Shown here in pieces: positions 24,607 to 35,305 of a DNA stretch of 64,000 nucleotides. The notes under the pieces are model-generated. The model worked only from the letters and a program-made list of their open reading frames with translations. It was not told the DNA's origin and did not search any database. Each line of letters opens with the position of its first letter. The stretch's first letter is position 1. Source of the stretch: Aquila chrysaetos chrysaetos (lineage: Eukaryota > Chordata > Aves > Accipitriformes > Accipitridae); NCBI RefSeq assembly GCF_900496995.4, contig NC_044018.1, forward strand, positions 28,364,858-28,428,857, in the 5' to 3' direction. The position numbers were made by a program, and so were the translations under genes.

Positions 24607-27600
24607 CAGCCACCAGCTTCCTGGGGCTGCCAGAGCCTGGCTCCGTACCCAGACCCCAGCTCCATGCTCCACCAAAGTAGAGGCAGAAGCAGCTTCTTAC
24701 CCAACAATTGATTTTAAAATGACTGTTCAGTTTAATGGCTGGGAGGGATTTAATGTAATCTGACATCTCATCTCTGTGATTGCTGCGCTGCAGCCTGAAA
24801 GTGATCCTTTTTTTTTCCTCTGTGGACCACAAAGTTTCTTACACTGCTCCCCTTATCCGGCTGTACAATAACCATGGCACTGACCTTGTTCTCAAATGAA
24901 AGATGCTGTTTTCAGAACCCAAGCACCTTTTTCTTTCTCCAGCAATCCCAGCTGGTTGTTAGAGGGATTTTTTGCAATAACCTACTTTCATCTGTTTACT
25001 GTTCACGCTCCTCCTCACCACATGCACCAGCAGCTCCCCAGGAAAGATGCTGAGATAACAGCCTCTTCTCAAAGGTAAAGTTACCAGACACACTCCCGCT
25101 TCCCTCCCAGCAACGATCAGGAGATAGCAGCCAAAAAAGTCCTGCAGCACAGGTGAGCAGTCAATACACAAATTGGTACCCACAGCACTGATGGTGAGAT
25201 AACACAGGTATTGCAACAGCCCTAGCTCTGCAATCCTTTATGGCAATGAGCATCTCAGATCCACAGGCCTGCAGAAGACAGGACAGGAGGGGGCAGGGGA
25301 CATTGTTTCTAGAGCCACCAGCAGGACCATTCCTGGCAGTATCTAACCTAGCTTTTTTTTTAAGTCCAGGAGAATTACCTAGAGAAAGACACTTGAATCA
25401 AGCTCATTCACTTTTCCTTCATGGACTTCAGCTTGATTACTTCTGATTTACATAAAAATGAGGAAAATAGTGAAAAGACCTGCCGCTGGATGCTCTCAGT
25501 CAATGTCACTGCACTGATGTCAAAGCCACGTCCCCAGTTTACACCCGCTGGGAGTTTGGCTCATTAGACGTGATTTGTTTTGCAGACATAACACTGGGTA
25601 TCCGGCGAAGGGTGAAGCCAGGGTCTCCTGCTCAGTTCTGTCACCTGAGGATGATGTTGCAGTCTGATTGATTTTAACTAAAGTAATATTCATGCCTGGG
25701 CAAGTAGCAAAGAGCTTACAAGACCTGGTAAGGCCACAGGGTCTATCTCACTTCAAAATCTGCTGGCTATATGGATATCCTGGTGCCTGGCTTCATGGAT
25801 TCAAGAGAAAAAGCATTAATTACTTTCTTATAAATGTTTACGCAAAATATGCCATACTCTGGCCTTGAACTTCAGCACTCAAACAAGGGAAGAATGCTCT
25901 CCTTTCTTCACCCCTTAAGGCATGATTAAACGGAGGTCATCACCTAGCCCTGTCTCTGACCTCATAGTATGTTGGGATTGGCCATATCTTCTCTACTAAG
26001 TCTCTCTGCAGAGGCAGAAACCATGTTTTCTCCCTCTCCCTGGTTCTGTGCAGTCTGTGTCTCATTAACATGTTGTTAGCCAAAGAAAAACTATATTTTC
26101 CTGCAAATCACAGGAAGAAAGAATTAAATCCCTGCCTAGGTGCTGTACAGAGATCAGATCATGCTGGGGTGGAAGGCTTCATGGTCTCCACAGATGTCTT
26201 GCTGTCTACCTTGACTAAGACCCTAGGCAAACATTCAGGACTGAACTTGCAAGTCCTTGAGATGGGATAAAAAATAAAATGAAGCCTTCTCCTAACACCA
26301 GGCCCAATTTCTGGCCCACGCTCAAGCTCAATTCATTGAAGTCAGTGAAGGAAATCAGGGCTGCATTAATCTTTCTGCTTCAATTAAAACAAGAACAATA
26401 AACACTGCAAGAGCCAGCAGAAGTTTTGCATGAATAGGGATTTAGGATTTGGCCTGAAATGCCGGAAAAGGTGTTGATTTTCTTCTGTTTTGCTCCTCTG
26501 GGTGAAAGTCCTTTTGATGTAATATGACAATGGGAGAATATAACTCTTCCTGATGGTCACCTCGCTTTGGGGAATACAGACATTATCCTCTGCTCTGTCT
26601 GTTCTCCAACCAGGCGCGCGAGAGAGGTAAGACTTCCCTGGTACATTTATGAAATGCAATTAAAAACATGCCTCAGTTTGCATTGCAGTGAGAGCTGTGC
26701 TGCTACATCCCATCACAAAACAGCCTGGAGCTAAAAGGGGTCTTAATCGGCTCCCTCAGTGCTCTGCAGCTCACTCTGAGCAGGCATCTCTGTACACCCC
26801 ATCCTGCAATGGGCAGCGGGAGCCTAATGGATAACAAACTCAGCTTAGAGGAAGGTGAGGGACCTGTGTTTGGTCCTTTCCCTGCCAGGGGCACCCAGAC
26901 CCACAGACCCGCTTGCCTGGGTAACACCCACGAGGGTCAGTACATTTGAGGTGGAAAGGTCCCTGGAGCCAAACTAATGCTGCAGGTGCTCTGGTTCCCT
27001 GGTGAAAAGCTAGCTGAGGTGTTTCTGCCCCTGGTGATCCCAACGCAAAAGTGTCCATACCCTCATCCCCATCTGCTCTGCTTCCCCAGGTGTCCTGGCA
27101 GCCCGTGGCTGCCATTCCCTGTGCTCTGCTGGGGGCCATGGATGGGGCCAAATGCACCGGCACATCCATTTATCCAGGCAGCAAGCAGAGAAACAAGAAG
27201 ATTAGTCACAATACTAGAATTAAGATTTTTTCCTTCTTATCCTTTTGCTTCTTTTAAAGGCTTCTCTACAGAACTCTTAGAGGTAGCATGTTCAGTTTTA
27301 CACCTCCTTTCTTGGAAAGAAAACATGTATTTCAATGAACAGCAAAACCAATAATAGCCAGGTTTGTATAAAGCTCTCTCCCAAGACTTAGTCCTGCTGT
27401 GGATTCTCCAGTGTCTAATAAGAAGGGCATTTGCTGACATGTGAAGCATGGGTGCAGGTTGTCCATTCAGCCATTGGAGAGGAGGGGGAGTTGTCTGCAG
27501 GCGCCCTCCACTCACAGAAAAGAGCAAAAAAACGGAGCTTCCAGCAAGGTCTGGGCAGTACATGCACCTCCCACGACGGATCAGATCCAAGCAGGAAAAC

Positions 27601-29018
27601 TCACTGTTGTTTATGCAATAAATCCTTTATTCTCTGTGGCTCAGAGGTATTTTAGATGGAATGGAGATACCTTAAAGATGTTTATACTTTCCTGAAAGCC
27701 AGGGAAGCAAAGATATCTGAGCCATCTAAGTCACTCGAGAAGCAAGTTGTTGTGCAAGCACAGTTCCCTTGCTTGCAAAAAGTTCTTCAAAAACGTGTTA
27801 CCAGGCCATTTTCTGCCATCGAGAGGAAGCACGGTGTATCAACCCTCTGCAGACGCCAACACACTCTTAATGAGCATTTGCATTTAATCCCAGGGGAGGG
27901 CTGGTAATGCTGTTACACTCCAAGGGCTGTGAATTAAAAGGTAAAATAATGCACTTTCCCAACTCACCTGGCTTCGCTACAGGGCTGCAATGCTCTTTGC
28001 TGCTCCCAAAGCTGCAGCACACTTGGTGTAACATGTAAAGCCACATTACTGTCAACACCAGCAGCTCCAGGAACCCCTCCTAGACACAAGCAGAGCTTCA
28101 GCAACCCAGTACCAAGCTCTTCAGCTTGCTTGGTCTCCCGATTCTCCATTTCCCAGGCATGTGGCAGGATACATGGCCATTGCACCACGCAGCAAGGCAG
28201 GAAACCTTGGCTCTGCCACGGAGTCACTGCCTGGCATTAGCAACAGCAGTGTCTGGCTTCGTGCCGTGCACCCCTCTTTCTGTAAAACCAGAAGGATTAC
28301 AGTCACCACAGTGCTAGAGGTCGCTGGGTGAAAGCTGGGATGCGCTATTATTCTTGCTGGAAAGCCGCATCTCACAGCAATAGTTTGCTCTGCCCCGCAG
28401 TGAAGACCACGATAGCAGAGCTCCCTTTCAGCAAGACGGCTCACAATGCAGCACCAGTCCTTTCATCATGGTGCGTAGCAGAAACCTGCCATCCATAGCA
28501 CAAACATCTCAAAGCACGCCATAAACAAGAGCTGCAATGAACTTTTGCATCACCAGATAAAAGTGAAGACCGCAAGGCTGCGTTAGACTTTTAAGTTGCT
28601 GAGAGCTAATCCTGCTTACTTCTCTTTCCTTTTAATTAGTCCTCGTTAAGCACTGATACATCACAACTCGCTCACCATGAATAACTATTAATCAAATAGG
28701 GTATCAGCTCCAGTTAATTGCCCATATTTGTTCTTTGTCATTCCCTGCACTGGTAACAGCCTGCATTCCTAACCAGTCCCTGACATAACTAGTTCTTGAG
28801 TAACGCTATGCTCTCAAGTCTGTACCAGGCAGAGAGGAGCAAAAGCCTACAGAATGGATGTGACCACGTTTCTGTAGCTCATCAGCACCCCAAATATATG
28901 TAGCCTCACAACCTGTTTTATGAGGTTGTCTTCATTGCTGGAAAACCAGAGGCTAGAGCAATGCCATTATGGGCCAAAGTCCCCGAGGATGTCCAAGAGA
29001 AAGATTTTCAGAGGAAAA

Positions 29019-29052
29019 GGTTTCCTAGGACCACAATCCCACCTCCTTTCAG
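29019..29052 (+). repeat. Copy 1 of a 33-34 base dispersed element
   Basis: GGTTTCCTAGGACCACAATC followed by CCACCTCCTTTCAG. It recurs about 1.3 kb downstream at 30358-30390 with one substitution and one single-base indel. Confidence 0.75.
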
Positions 29053-29140
29053 ACTCACCCATGACTGGACGTGTTCTCCCCATAATGTCTCCCTTGTTAA
29101 GAGCAATATCCCCATAATCTTCTTTGTTAACTAGAAGACA

Positions 29141-29220
29141 AGAATAGAATAGATCAGAAGTAGAATAGTTCAGTTGGAAGGGACCTACAGTGATCATCTA
29201 GTCCAGCTGACAGTATTGTT
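29141..29220 (-). mobile_element. CR1 LINE 3' fragment, minus orientation
   Basis: The plus strand reads AGAATAG..AGAATAGTTCAGTTGG then AAGGGACCTACAGTGATCAT and CTAGTCCAGCTG. This is the reverse complement of the 3' end typical of avian CR1 retroposons. Only about 80 bases survive, as expected from severe 5' truncation. It directly abuts a second CR1 tail in the other orientation. Confidence 0.7.
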
Positions 29221-29246
29221 ACCCACCTTTTGTGGAGGAAAGAACA

Positions 29247-29304
29247 GGCCTTCACATATCCTTATGGGTGCCTTCCAACTTGAGACATTCTAGGATTCTA
29301 TGAT
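29247..29304 (+). mobile_element. CR1 LINE 3' fragment, plus orientation
   Basis: CCTTATGGGTGCCTTCCAAC, TTGAGACATTCTAGGATTC, TATGAT: the sense 3' terminus of a CR1 element of the type whose reverse complement begins 'tcatagaatcatagaatgtctcgagttggaagg'. It is 5' truncated and ends in the family's ATTCTATGAT-type tail rather than poly(A). Confidence 0.75.
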
Positions 29305-30357
29305 ATAATTTGAGCAATATGGAATATTTTGCGTCAACGTTTCACATCAGTTCAATGGCACTTGTACGGTTCCTCTGGAGAGGAAAAATATTTGGTTTAT
29401 CGTACAGCAGCAGCCTTTGTCAGACCCAAAAAATGGACTCTCAGTTCTGGTGCTCTGCATCCCTCTGAAATAAAATGGTCATTTCAACTCCAGCTCTACC
29501 CTGGGGGAGTGCTCCTCCCAGCTCGCAGTGCTTTAAAATAACTACAGAGTCTGCTAATGAGGGGAAAAAAAGAAGCAAGTGCTATCTTTCCAGCAAACCC
29601 ACCAACCCTAATGACATAGGGAGCAAAAGGCTTTACAGACATCACCCAGGAATGGGCAAATGTGCCCTAAGCAATGGAAGAAAAAGGAAAATAGACTTGT
29701 TGGGCAATTAGTGGATGGTTTGATGTGAAGAACCCTGCTCCAGAGAAGAAAATCTTCCTTTTGGGGGAATTAACACCAAGAAGTAAAAAGACATTTCTGA
29801 AGAGCTGAGTTGGCCAAAATCCCCGTAATTAGAGCACAGCCGGTACTCCAGCTGTGCATGTCATTTTTTCACACTAGAATTTCTTTCCTGACAGTCATTT
29901 CTTGGGGCTGGTTCCCATTTTTCTGGGTAGGAAATCTGTGCCTAGGCTGTAAAATTCTGGTACTCTGAGGAATCAAGTTGTAGCAAGTCACTCAGAGATT
30001 TGTGCCTCTGGGAGACTCTTCTGCATCCCCTTTTGCCTGGTTATTTAATCACAGCCCACATCCTGCTATTCAACACAACCCAACCTCAGCTCCATCTCTA
30101 GCTCTACAGAACCCGCCTTGCTTTCTCTCCTCTCCATGCTGCAGGTGGTAGAACTTGGAGACGAGAGGAGCAACAAGCACCTCTACGGATAGGTCCCCTA
30201 GTAAGAAAGCACAGGAGAAAGGGAACAGTGTTTCACAGCATTGCTTGAGACTGATTTATGACCTCCCAAGGGTGGCAGACACTGCATTCCCCAGCTTTAA
30301 TAGAGGGGGCAGGGTCTGATGTTCCCTCAACTGGAACACAAATGAAAATAAGCATCA

Positions 30358-30390
30358 GGTTTCCTAGGACCACAATCCCATCTCCTTCAG
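30358..30390 (+). repeat. Copy 2 of the dispersed element, beside the AQP2 TATA box
   Basis: GGTTTCCTAGGACCACAATC then CCATCTCCTTCAG, a near-identical copy of 29019-29052. It ends 26 bases upstream of the AQP2 TATA box, so it lies inside the core-proximal promoter. Confidence 0.75.
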
Positions 30391-30416
30391 TGGGTGATCC
30401 TTCGGCCCCCTGCATC

Positions 30417-30425
30417 TATATATAG
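30417..30425 (+). promoter_or_regulatory. AQP2 TATA box
   Basis: TATATATAG followed at once by ATATG, giving an overlapping GATA motif (TATATAGATA at 30419-30428). It lies about 115 bases before the coding start, which would put transcription start near 30447-30450 and leave a 5' UTR of about 85-90 bases. The AQP5 promoter has the same TATATAGATA core. Confidence 0.7.
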
Positions 30426-30536
30426 ATATGTTGTCCCCCTGTCATCCTCTATGGACACAGCAGCCGTGGTAGCAATTGCCTGAAGACACCACAGGCAGGA
30501 TCAGTCCTTGCAGCCTCCAGCAACTGCCAGTCCATG

Positions 30537-30899
30537 ATGTGGGAACTGCGATCCGTAGCCTTCACCCGGGCTGTCTTTGCAGAATTTCTGGCGACTTTGG
30601 TCTTCATCCTCTTTGGCCTGGGCTCTGCTCTGAACTGGCCCTCAGCCTCCTCCCCGAGCATCCTTCAAATTGCACTGGCTTTCGGCTTGGCCATCGGCAC
30701 GCTGGTCCAAGCCCTGGGGCACATCAGTGGAGCCCACATCAACCCTGCAGTGACGGTGGCTTGCCTCATCGGCTCCCAAGTCTCCTTCCTCCGCGCAGTC
30801 TTCTACGTGGTGGCCCAGCTCCTGGGGGCCGTCGTGGGGGCTGCCATTTTACATGAAATCACCCCAGCAGACTCCCGAGAAGGGTTGGCCATCAACAAG
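30537..30899 (+). CDS. AQP2: AQP2 exon 1 (residues 1-121)
   Basis: Encodes helices 1-3 and the first half-helix loop with [13 protein letters not shown]. It ends ..GLAINK before GTAAGA. This is the usual 121-codon first exon of the AQP2/5/6 group. The start could be 30534 if the first of the two ATGs is used. Confidence 0.95.
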
Positions 30900-33800
30900 G
30901 TAAGACTTCAGCCCATGGATGGGCTTGGAAGGGAGAAGGAAAGATTGCCCAGGGCTTTTGGGAAGGCTGAGGGATGTGAAGAAGGGGTTTGTAGCCAGCA
31001 AAGACCCTCTTTATTTAGTGTTGGGTAGGAAGCCACTGTCAGCTGCAGCCCAGCACCATGAGCCTGCTGCACCAAGGGTCCTTCCAGGAGCAGGGACAAA
31101 GGCAGGGCTCCAGGCTGCCTCCTCTACTTTTTAGGACTAAAACCAGAGGTATGATCCAGCTGGCCACATAGACACCTCCCTTAGAAGACAAAGACACCAT
31201 CATCTCAGTTTTATCTAGGGTTGTATTGTGGGGGAACTAGATTCAGGGGACACCAGGTGTTTAGGGAAGGACACGACCAAAAGTATCACCTTGCAGTTCC
31301 TCTTGCCCCAAGCTCATCCCACTTTCCAGGCTTGGTGTGGGTACGGGCAGCCTTTTCTCCCCTCTGCATTAGCAATGCCGCTATTTCCAGGCTGCTGTGC
31401 CAGATTCCCAGCAATGGGGATGTTGTGTCAGGGTGAGGGCAGGGAGGTGTCTAAATCCCAGCTTTTCATTAGATAGCGCTAAGTTGTTGTTAAGCGTTAA
31501 GTTGTTTCCCATTGTGAAGGGATGGCCACACCAGATCCAGCTGGTTCATCCCAATGCCCAACACATGCAGGTGCCCTGGCAGTGCCACCGCACAGTGCCA
31601 GAAGCATCACAAGGATCCCAGCCTGCTTTCAGACATGCAGGGAAAAAAGAAAACCAGGGAACCTTAGGAAGCCATGAGGGGACTCCCCAATGGTATCCCA
31701 ACCCAACATCCCCTTCCCCACTGATGCACACAATAAAAGGAGGGGAAAAAAAATTAAAAAGTCATGGGGTTCACTATCCCCTCTCCATGCCCTTTCAGGC
31801 AGCTGTATCCCCTGTAGAGACGCCCATGCCAGGACCAGCATCACCCAAAACCAAGCCAAGCGGCGAGGGAGGAGGCAGGCAGCGTGTTTTAGGAAGTGGC
31901 ACGTAGAAATCCCCTTTCTTGCAGCAGGGAGGCACTGCCAGGACCCAGCTTCACTGCCAAAGATATTAAGAGGGTTGAAAAAGGGATTGCGGATTAATCT
32001 GAACAAGACTATTTAGACTGATAATAGCCGAGGTTTAATAAACCCCACAAAGAAAGTAGGAGTTTTAAGAGAGCCTTTCAAAATACCCAGCTCTGTTGTT
32101 TTACAGATTAAACCACCTAAAAGAGGGAATAGGGTTTTTGATTTTTTTCCCCTGTGGGCTGTTCATCTTGCAGCTGCCTGCACAAATTACCCTTAAAAAA
32201 AAGAAAAGGGAATATTGGAGAAGAGAGCAAGCAAGATCTGACTCTGGATCTCAGCCAGGAGGGCAATTGCCACCATCGTGGCATCACCGAGCAGAGCGCT
32301 CTCGGGATCAGCATTTGGGAGGATGCACGGTGTCTGAAGCGGGAGTGACACAGGGAAAGAAAGGGCAGAGATGTGCCAGGACAGGCTGGGGGAAGCAATA
32401 GCAAAGGGAGACTGTAAGCAAGCAGGACTGCCAGCTGCAGATCTGGCTGGCAGCACTGCCAGGTCCATCCAGATCTGGATGAAAACCCACCAAGGAGTAA
32501 TAAAGTGTCAGAAAGCAGAGTTGGAGGAGAGGGGGTGCAACCAGGCACAGCTTCAGATTGAATCTGACAAATTCTTTCACTCAAAAATGTGGGGGAAGGG
32601 GGAAGGGAATTTTTTTTTTTTTTTTTTTTTAATGCCAAAACAGCTTTTTGACATTTTTAAAATGCAATTTGTAAATTTTTCCAAAAGGCATTTTGTATAT
32701 TAAGTATGAGGAAAAGAAAAAAGAATTCCTAGGGGAAAAAGAAGAGTGGGAAAACATACCCAAAGAAATGCCAATAAAACATTTCCTGCCAGGTCAATCA
32801 AATATTACCCATTGACCCACTTTTCCTTTTACCTGGAAAATCTTTCCTCCTTTTCATATTGGTGCCAAAAATCTCACCTATTTCCTATGTCTATTTGGTT
32901 CCCTTGATTTGGGTTTCCCCCTCCACCTTCCCAATCCAGTCACCAAACTGGCCTGTCCCTGAGACACATTTTTCCTCTTCTTCCAGCTGCACAACGAGAC
33001 GACGACGGGGCAGGCGGTGACCGTTGAGCTCTTCCTCACCTTCCAGCTGGTCCTGTGCATCTTTGCTTCCACCGACGAACGTCGGGAGGACAACCTGGGC
33101 TCTCCTGCCCTGTCCATTGGCCTTTCTGTTGCCGTGGGGCATCTCCTTGGGGTGGGTTGAATGGGCTAAAACTCAGCGCTTTTTAGATTGTCTTTCTGTT
33201 TATGCCCAAAGCCTGCTTGGCTGCATGCTCCGGGGTGGACAGAGGATTTGTAACTCGTGTGGTGCCCATGGCTTTCCGGTGGATAGAGAAGAAAAATCCC
33301 ACCAAAGCCATAACAGAGCCTTAGCCTGAGCTCGGCTTTTATTGGGCATGAACGAACTTAACCTGCTGGGCTCTGCTGCTCCTGGAGTCTTGTAGGGAGC
33401 TCCAGGGATCAGTGGGGTCTTCTATCCTGGAGTGAATGTGTTAGCAACTGAGGCACTCAAGACCCTGATAAGACTGGGAAGTATTTGGGATGGACACCCA
33501 GGGAAATCTCTCCTGGATGACAGACCAAAGCAGCCTCCAACCCTCCCAGCCTCTCGGTGCATGCATTACAACAGTGATGTTTACACCTCATCTTCTGTCC
33601 TTAACGCACTGCAAGCCCATGTGTCTATGGGACTATTCTTCTCCTATCCTCAGTGGCAAGGAGCAGGAACTTGCTCCAGGATTAGGCACAGCAGGAGCTT
33701 GTCCCTGCAGTCCTTGTCATGCTGCAGGGCATGTCACCCAGCCTGCAGCTGAGTTGCAGCATGCTCAGGACACATGTGCTCACACAGAAGGTGTGCAAAT

Positions 33801-35070
33801 ACAGACAGCTCATCCATGTTAACACAGGTGGTGGAAGCTGCCAGCAACCCTTTTCCTGGAACAAGCATGCTGGAGGGTGAAACATCAGCTCAGTGAATGA
33901 ATTGTGCTGATAACACACCAGGATTTTTTAAAATGTGCTAAAAGGGCTTAATGCTAACAACAAATGTGGTGTTTCTCGGCAGATCCGTTACACTGGCTGC
34001 TCCATGAATCCAGCCAGATCTTTCGCCCCTGCTGTGATAGTCGGAGACTTCAGCGACCACTGGGTAAGAAGGCAGGTCTATGTGTTGTTTTGGTGGGATG
34101 AGCCCCCCAAATTGCCAATATTCCTCGAAACCCACAGAGCCAGCCAGATTCCTGGTGTTTCCACACCAGCTCCCAGCTGGAGGAGAGATGTAGAGATTAG
34201 TAAAAAGAGGTGGGGCTGCTGGGTGCTTAACTGGCTTATCTAAGCAGGGTGCATTGCAACAGGAAAAGGGTGTGTGATTAGTTGACCGTGACTTAGCAAA
34301 AGAAGCAAAACCAATGGAGAGTGGAGCTCCTCTTGCCAGTCCTGGAGACCCTTCCTGGTTCCAGTTGGACCTAGGCACACATTTTCCACCAGCTCCTTTG
34401 GGAGTACTCCCAGTCATTTCCATCTGCAAAGAGCACATTCGGAGCCAGAGCTGTGGTGGTTCAGGTTGACATGGTCAGAGGTGTCCAGCCCAAGCTGGTA
34501 GCCTCCTCCTCTCCATAGCAATATGTAAATGGGTAGGAAGATGCTTCTCCAGAGGAACCCAAATATTAAGTATGCTCATGATGGGCCTAACATTAATGAA
34601 GATCGTGCAGCTCTCAACAGAGGAGGAAAGACAGAAGAGGATGGTTAGGTATACTCAGGCACAACAGCAATGGGTGGGAGTTCAGGTCAACAGTGATGGC
34701 CAAAGCAGAGCTGGCTTCTGCCTGTTGCTCCCAAGGCACACAGGGTAGGAAGGAACATAAGCCCCCTGCAATGCTCTTCAGAGATCCTGGTTCCTCTCCT
34801 CCAAACTCAGTCTAGTTTTTGCTCACCCGATTCTTCTCTTTCCCTTTCCCCCAGGTCTTCTGGGTGGGCCCCCTGGTTGGGGCAGCAGCAGCCTCCATCA
34901 TCTACAATTACATCCTCTTCCCGCAAGCCAAAACCTTCTCAGAGAGACTCGCCATCTTCAAAGGCTTCGAGCCGGAGGAGGACTGGGCAGAGCGCGAGGT
35001 CCGTCGGCGGCAGTCGGTGGAGCTTCACTCCCCACAGACCCTGCCGAGGGGGATGTCTGAGAAGGTGTAG
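30537..35070 (+). CDS. AQP2: AQP2, vasotocin/vasopressin-regulated aquaporin-2, 4 exons
   Basis: AQP2 is the regulated water channel of kidney collecting-duct apical membranes. Coding exons are 30537-30899, 32987-33151, 33983-34063 and 34855-35070, all GT-AG and phase 0, giving 274 residues against 271 in human. NPA boxes are at 69-71 and 185-187. The pore filter F49/H173/C182/R188 is that of an orthodox water channel. N124-E-T matches the extracellular glycosylation sequon. The tail has RRRQS with Ser257, equivalent to human PKA target Ser256, so hormone-driven trafficking is probably retained. Two ATGs are in tandem (30534, 30537). I chose the second because it gives the family's MWELRS start and has A at -3; using the first adds one Met. 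Relative to human, loop A has one extra residue and the C-terminus ends GMSEKV instead of GTKA. Confidence 0.96.
32987..33151 (+). CDS. AQP2: AQP2 exon 2 (residues 122-176)
   Basis: 55 codons: [20 protein letters not shown].., then [14 protein letters not shown] and [15 protein letters not shown]. It carries the glycosylation sequon N124, helices 4-5 and filter residue H173. Confidence 0.96.
33983..34063 (+). CDS. AQP2: AQP2 exon 3 (residues 177-203)
   Basis: 27 codons with [16 protein letters not shown], holding the second NPA box, the mercury-sensitive cysteine C182 and filter arginine R188. Donor GTAAGA. Confidence 0.96.
34855..35070 (+). CDS. AQP2: AQP2 exon 4 (residues 204-274, stop)
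   Basis: Encodes helix 6 ([20 protein letters not shown]) and the regulatory tail [19 protein letters not shown]. Ser257 and Ser262 match human phosphosites 256 and 261; Thr265 stands at human Ser264. The terminal GMSEKV differs from mammals. Confidence 0.96.
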   Translation, partial: VFWVGPLVGAAAASIIYNYILFPQAKTFSERLAIFKGFEPEEDWAEREVRRRQSVELHSPQTLPRGMSEKV

Positions 35071-35299
35071 CCAAACCTCCCGCCGTGCTGAGAGAGGAGC
35101 TGGGGAAAACTCTGGCATCCATTTTAGAGACGGTGCTTGTTCAGATGAGCGTTTCACCTCTCCCCTCTCTCCCTTTATTTTTGCTGGTGGACTAAAGTTG
35201 GCTCATCTCCTGGGGAGATGCACTGTGATGGTCCAACCCACCTTCTGTCACCCAGCTCTCCCCACGGCCAACGGTTTTCTGATGCTGGGGGAAAATGCC

Positions 35300-35305
35300 A
35301 TTAAA
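35300..35305 (+). terminator. Candidate AQP2 poly(A) signal (ATTAAA)
   Basis: ATTAAA 230 bases after the AQP2 stop. It is the nearest plausible signal downstream; no AATAAA is closer. Use of a more distal site cannot be excluded. Confidence 0.45.

Larger units (their letters stand above)
18501..30400. other. FAIM2-AQP2 intergenic spacer, no gene recognised
   Basis: This spacer of about 12 kb separates two divergent genes. Open frames on both strands are short and low in recognisable motifs; none looks like a conserved protein. It contains the opposed CR1 fragments (29141-29304), a 20-base tandem duplication (24567-24606), homopolymers near 20767, 21589 and 23338, and one copy of a 33-base element that recurs at the AQP2 promoter. 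No tRNA or other structured RNA was recognised by eye. Confidence 0.5.
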
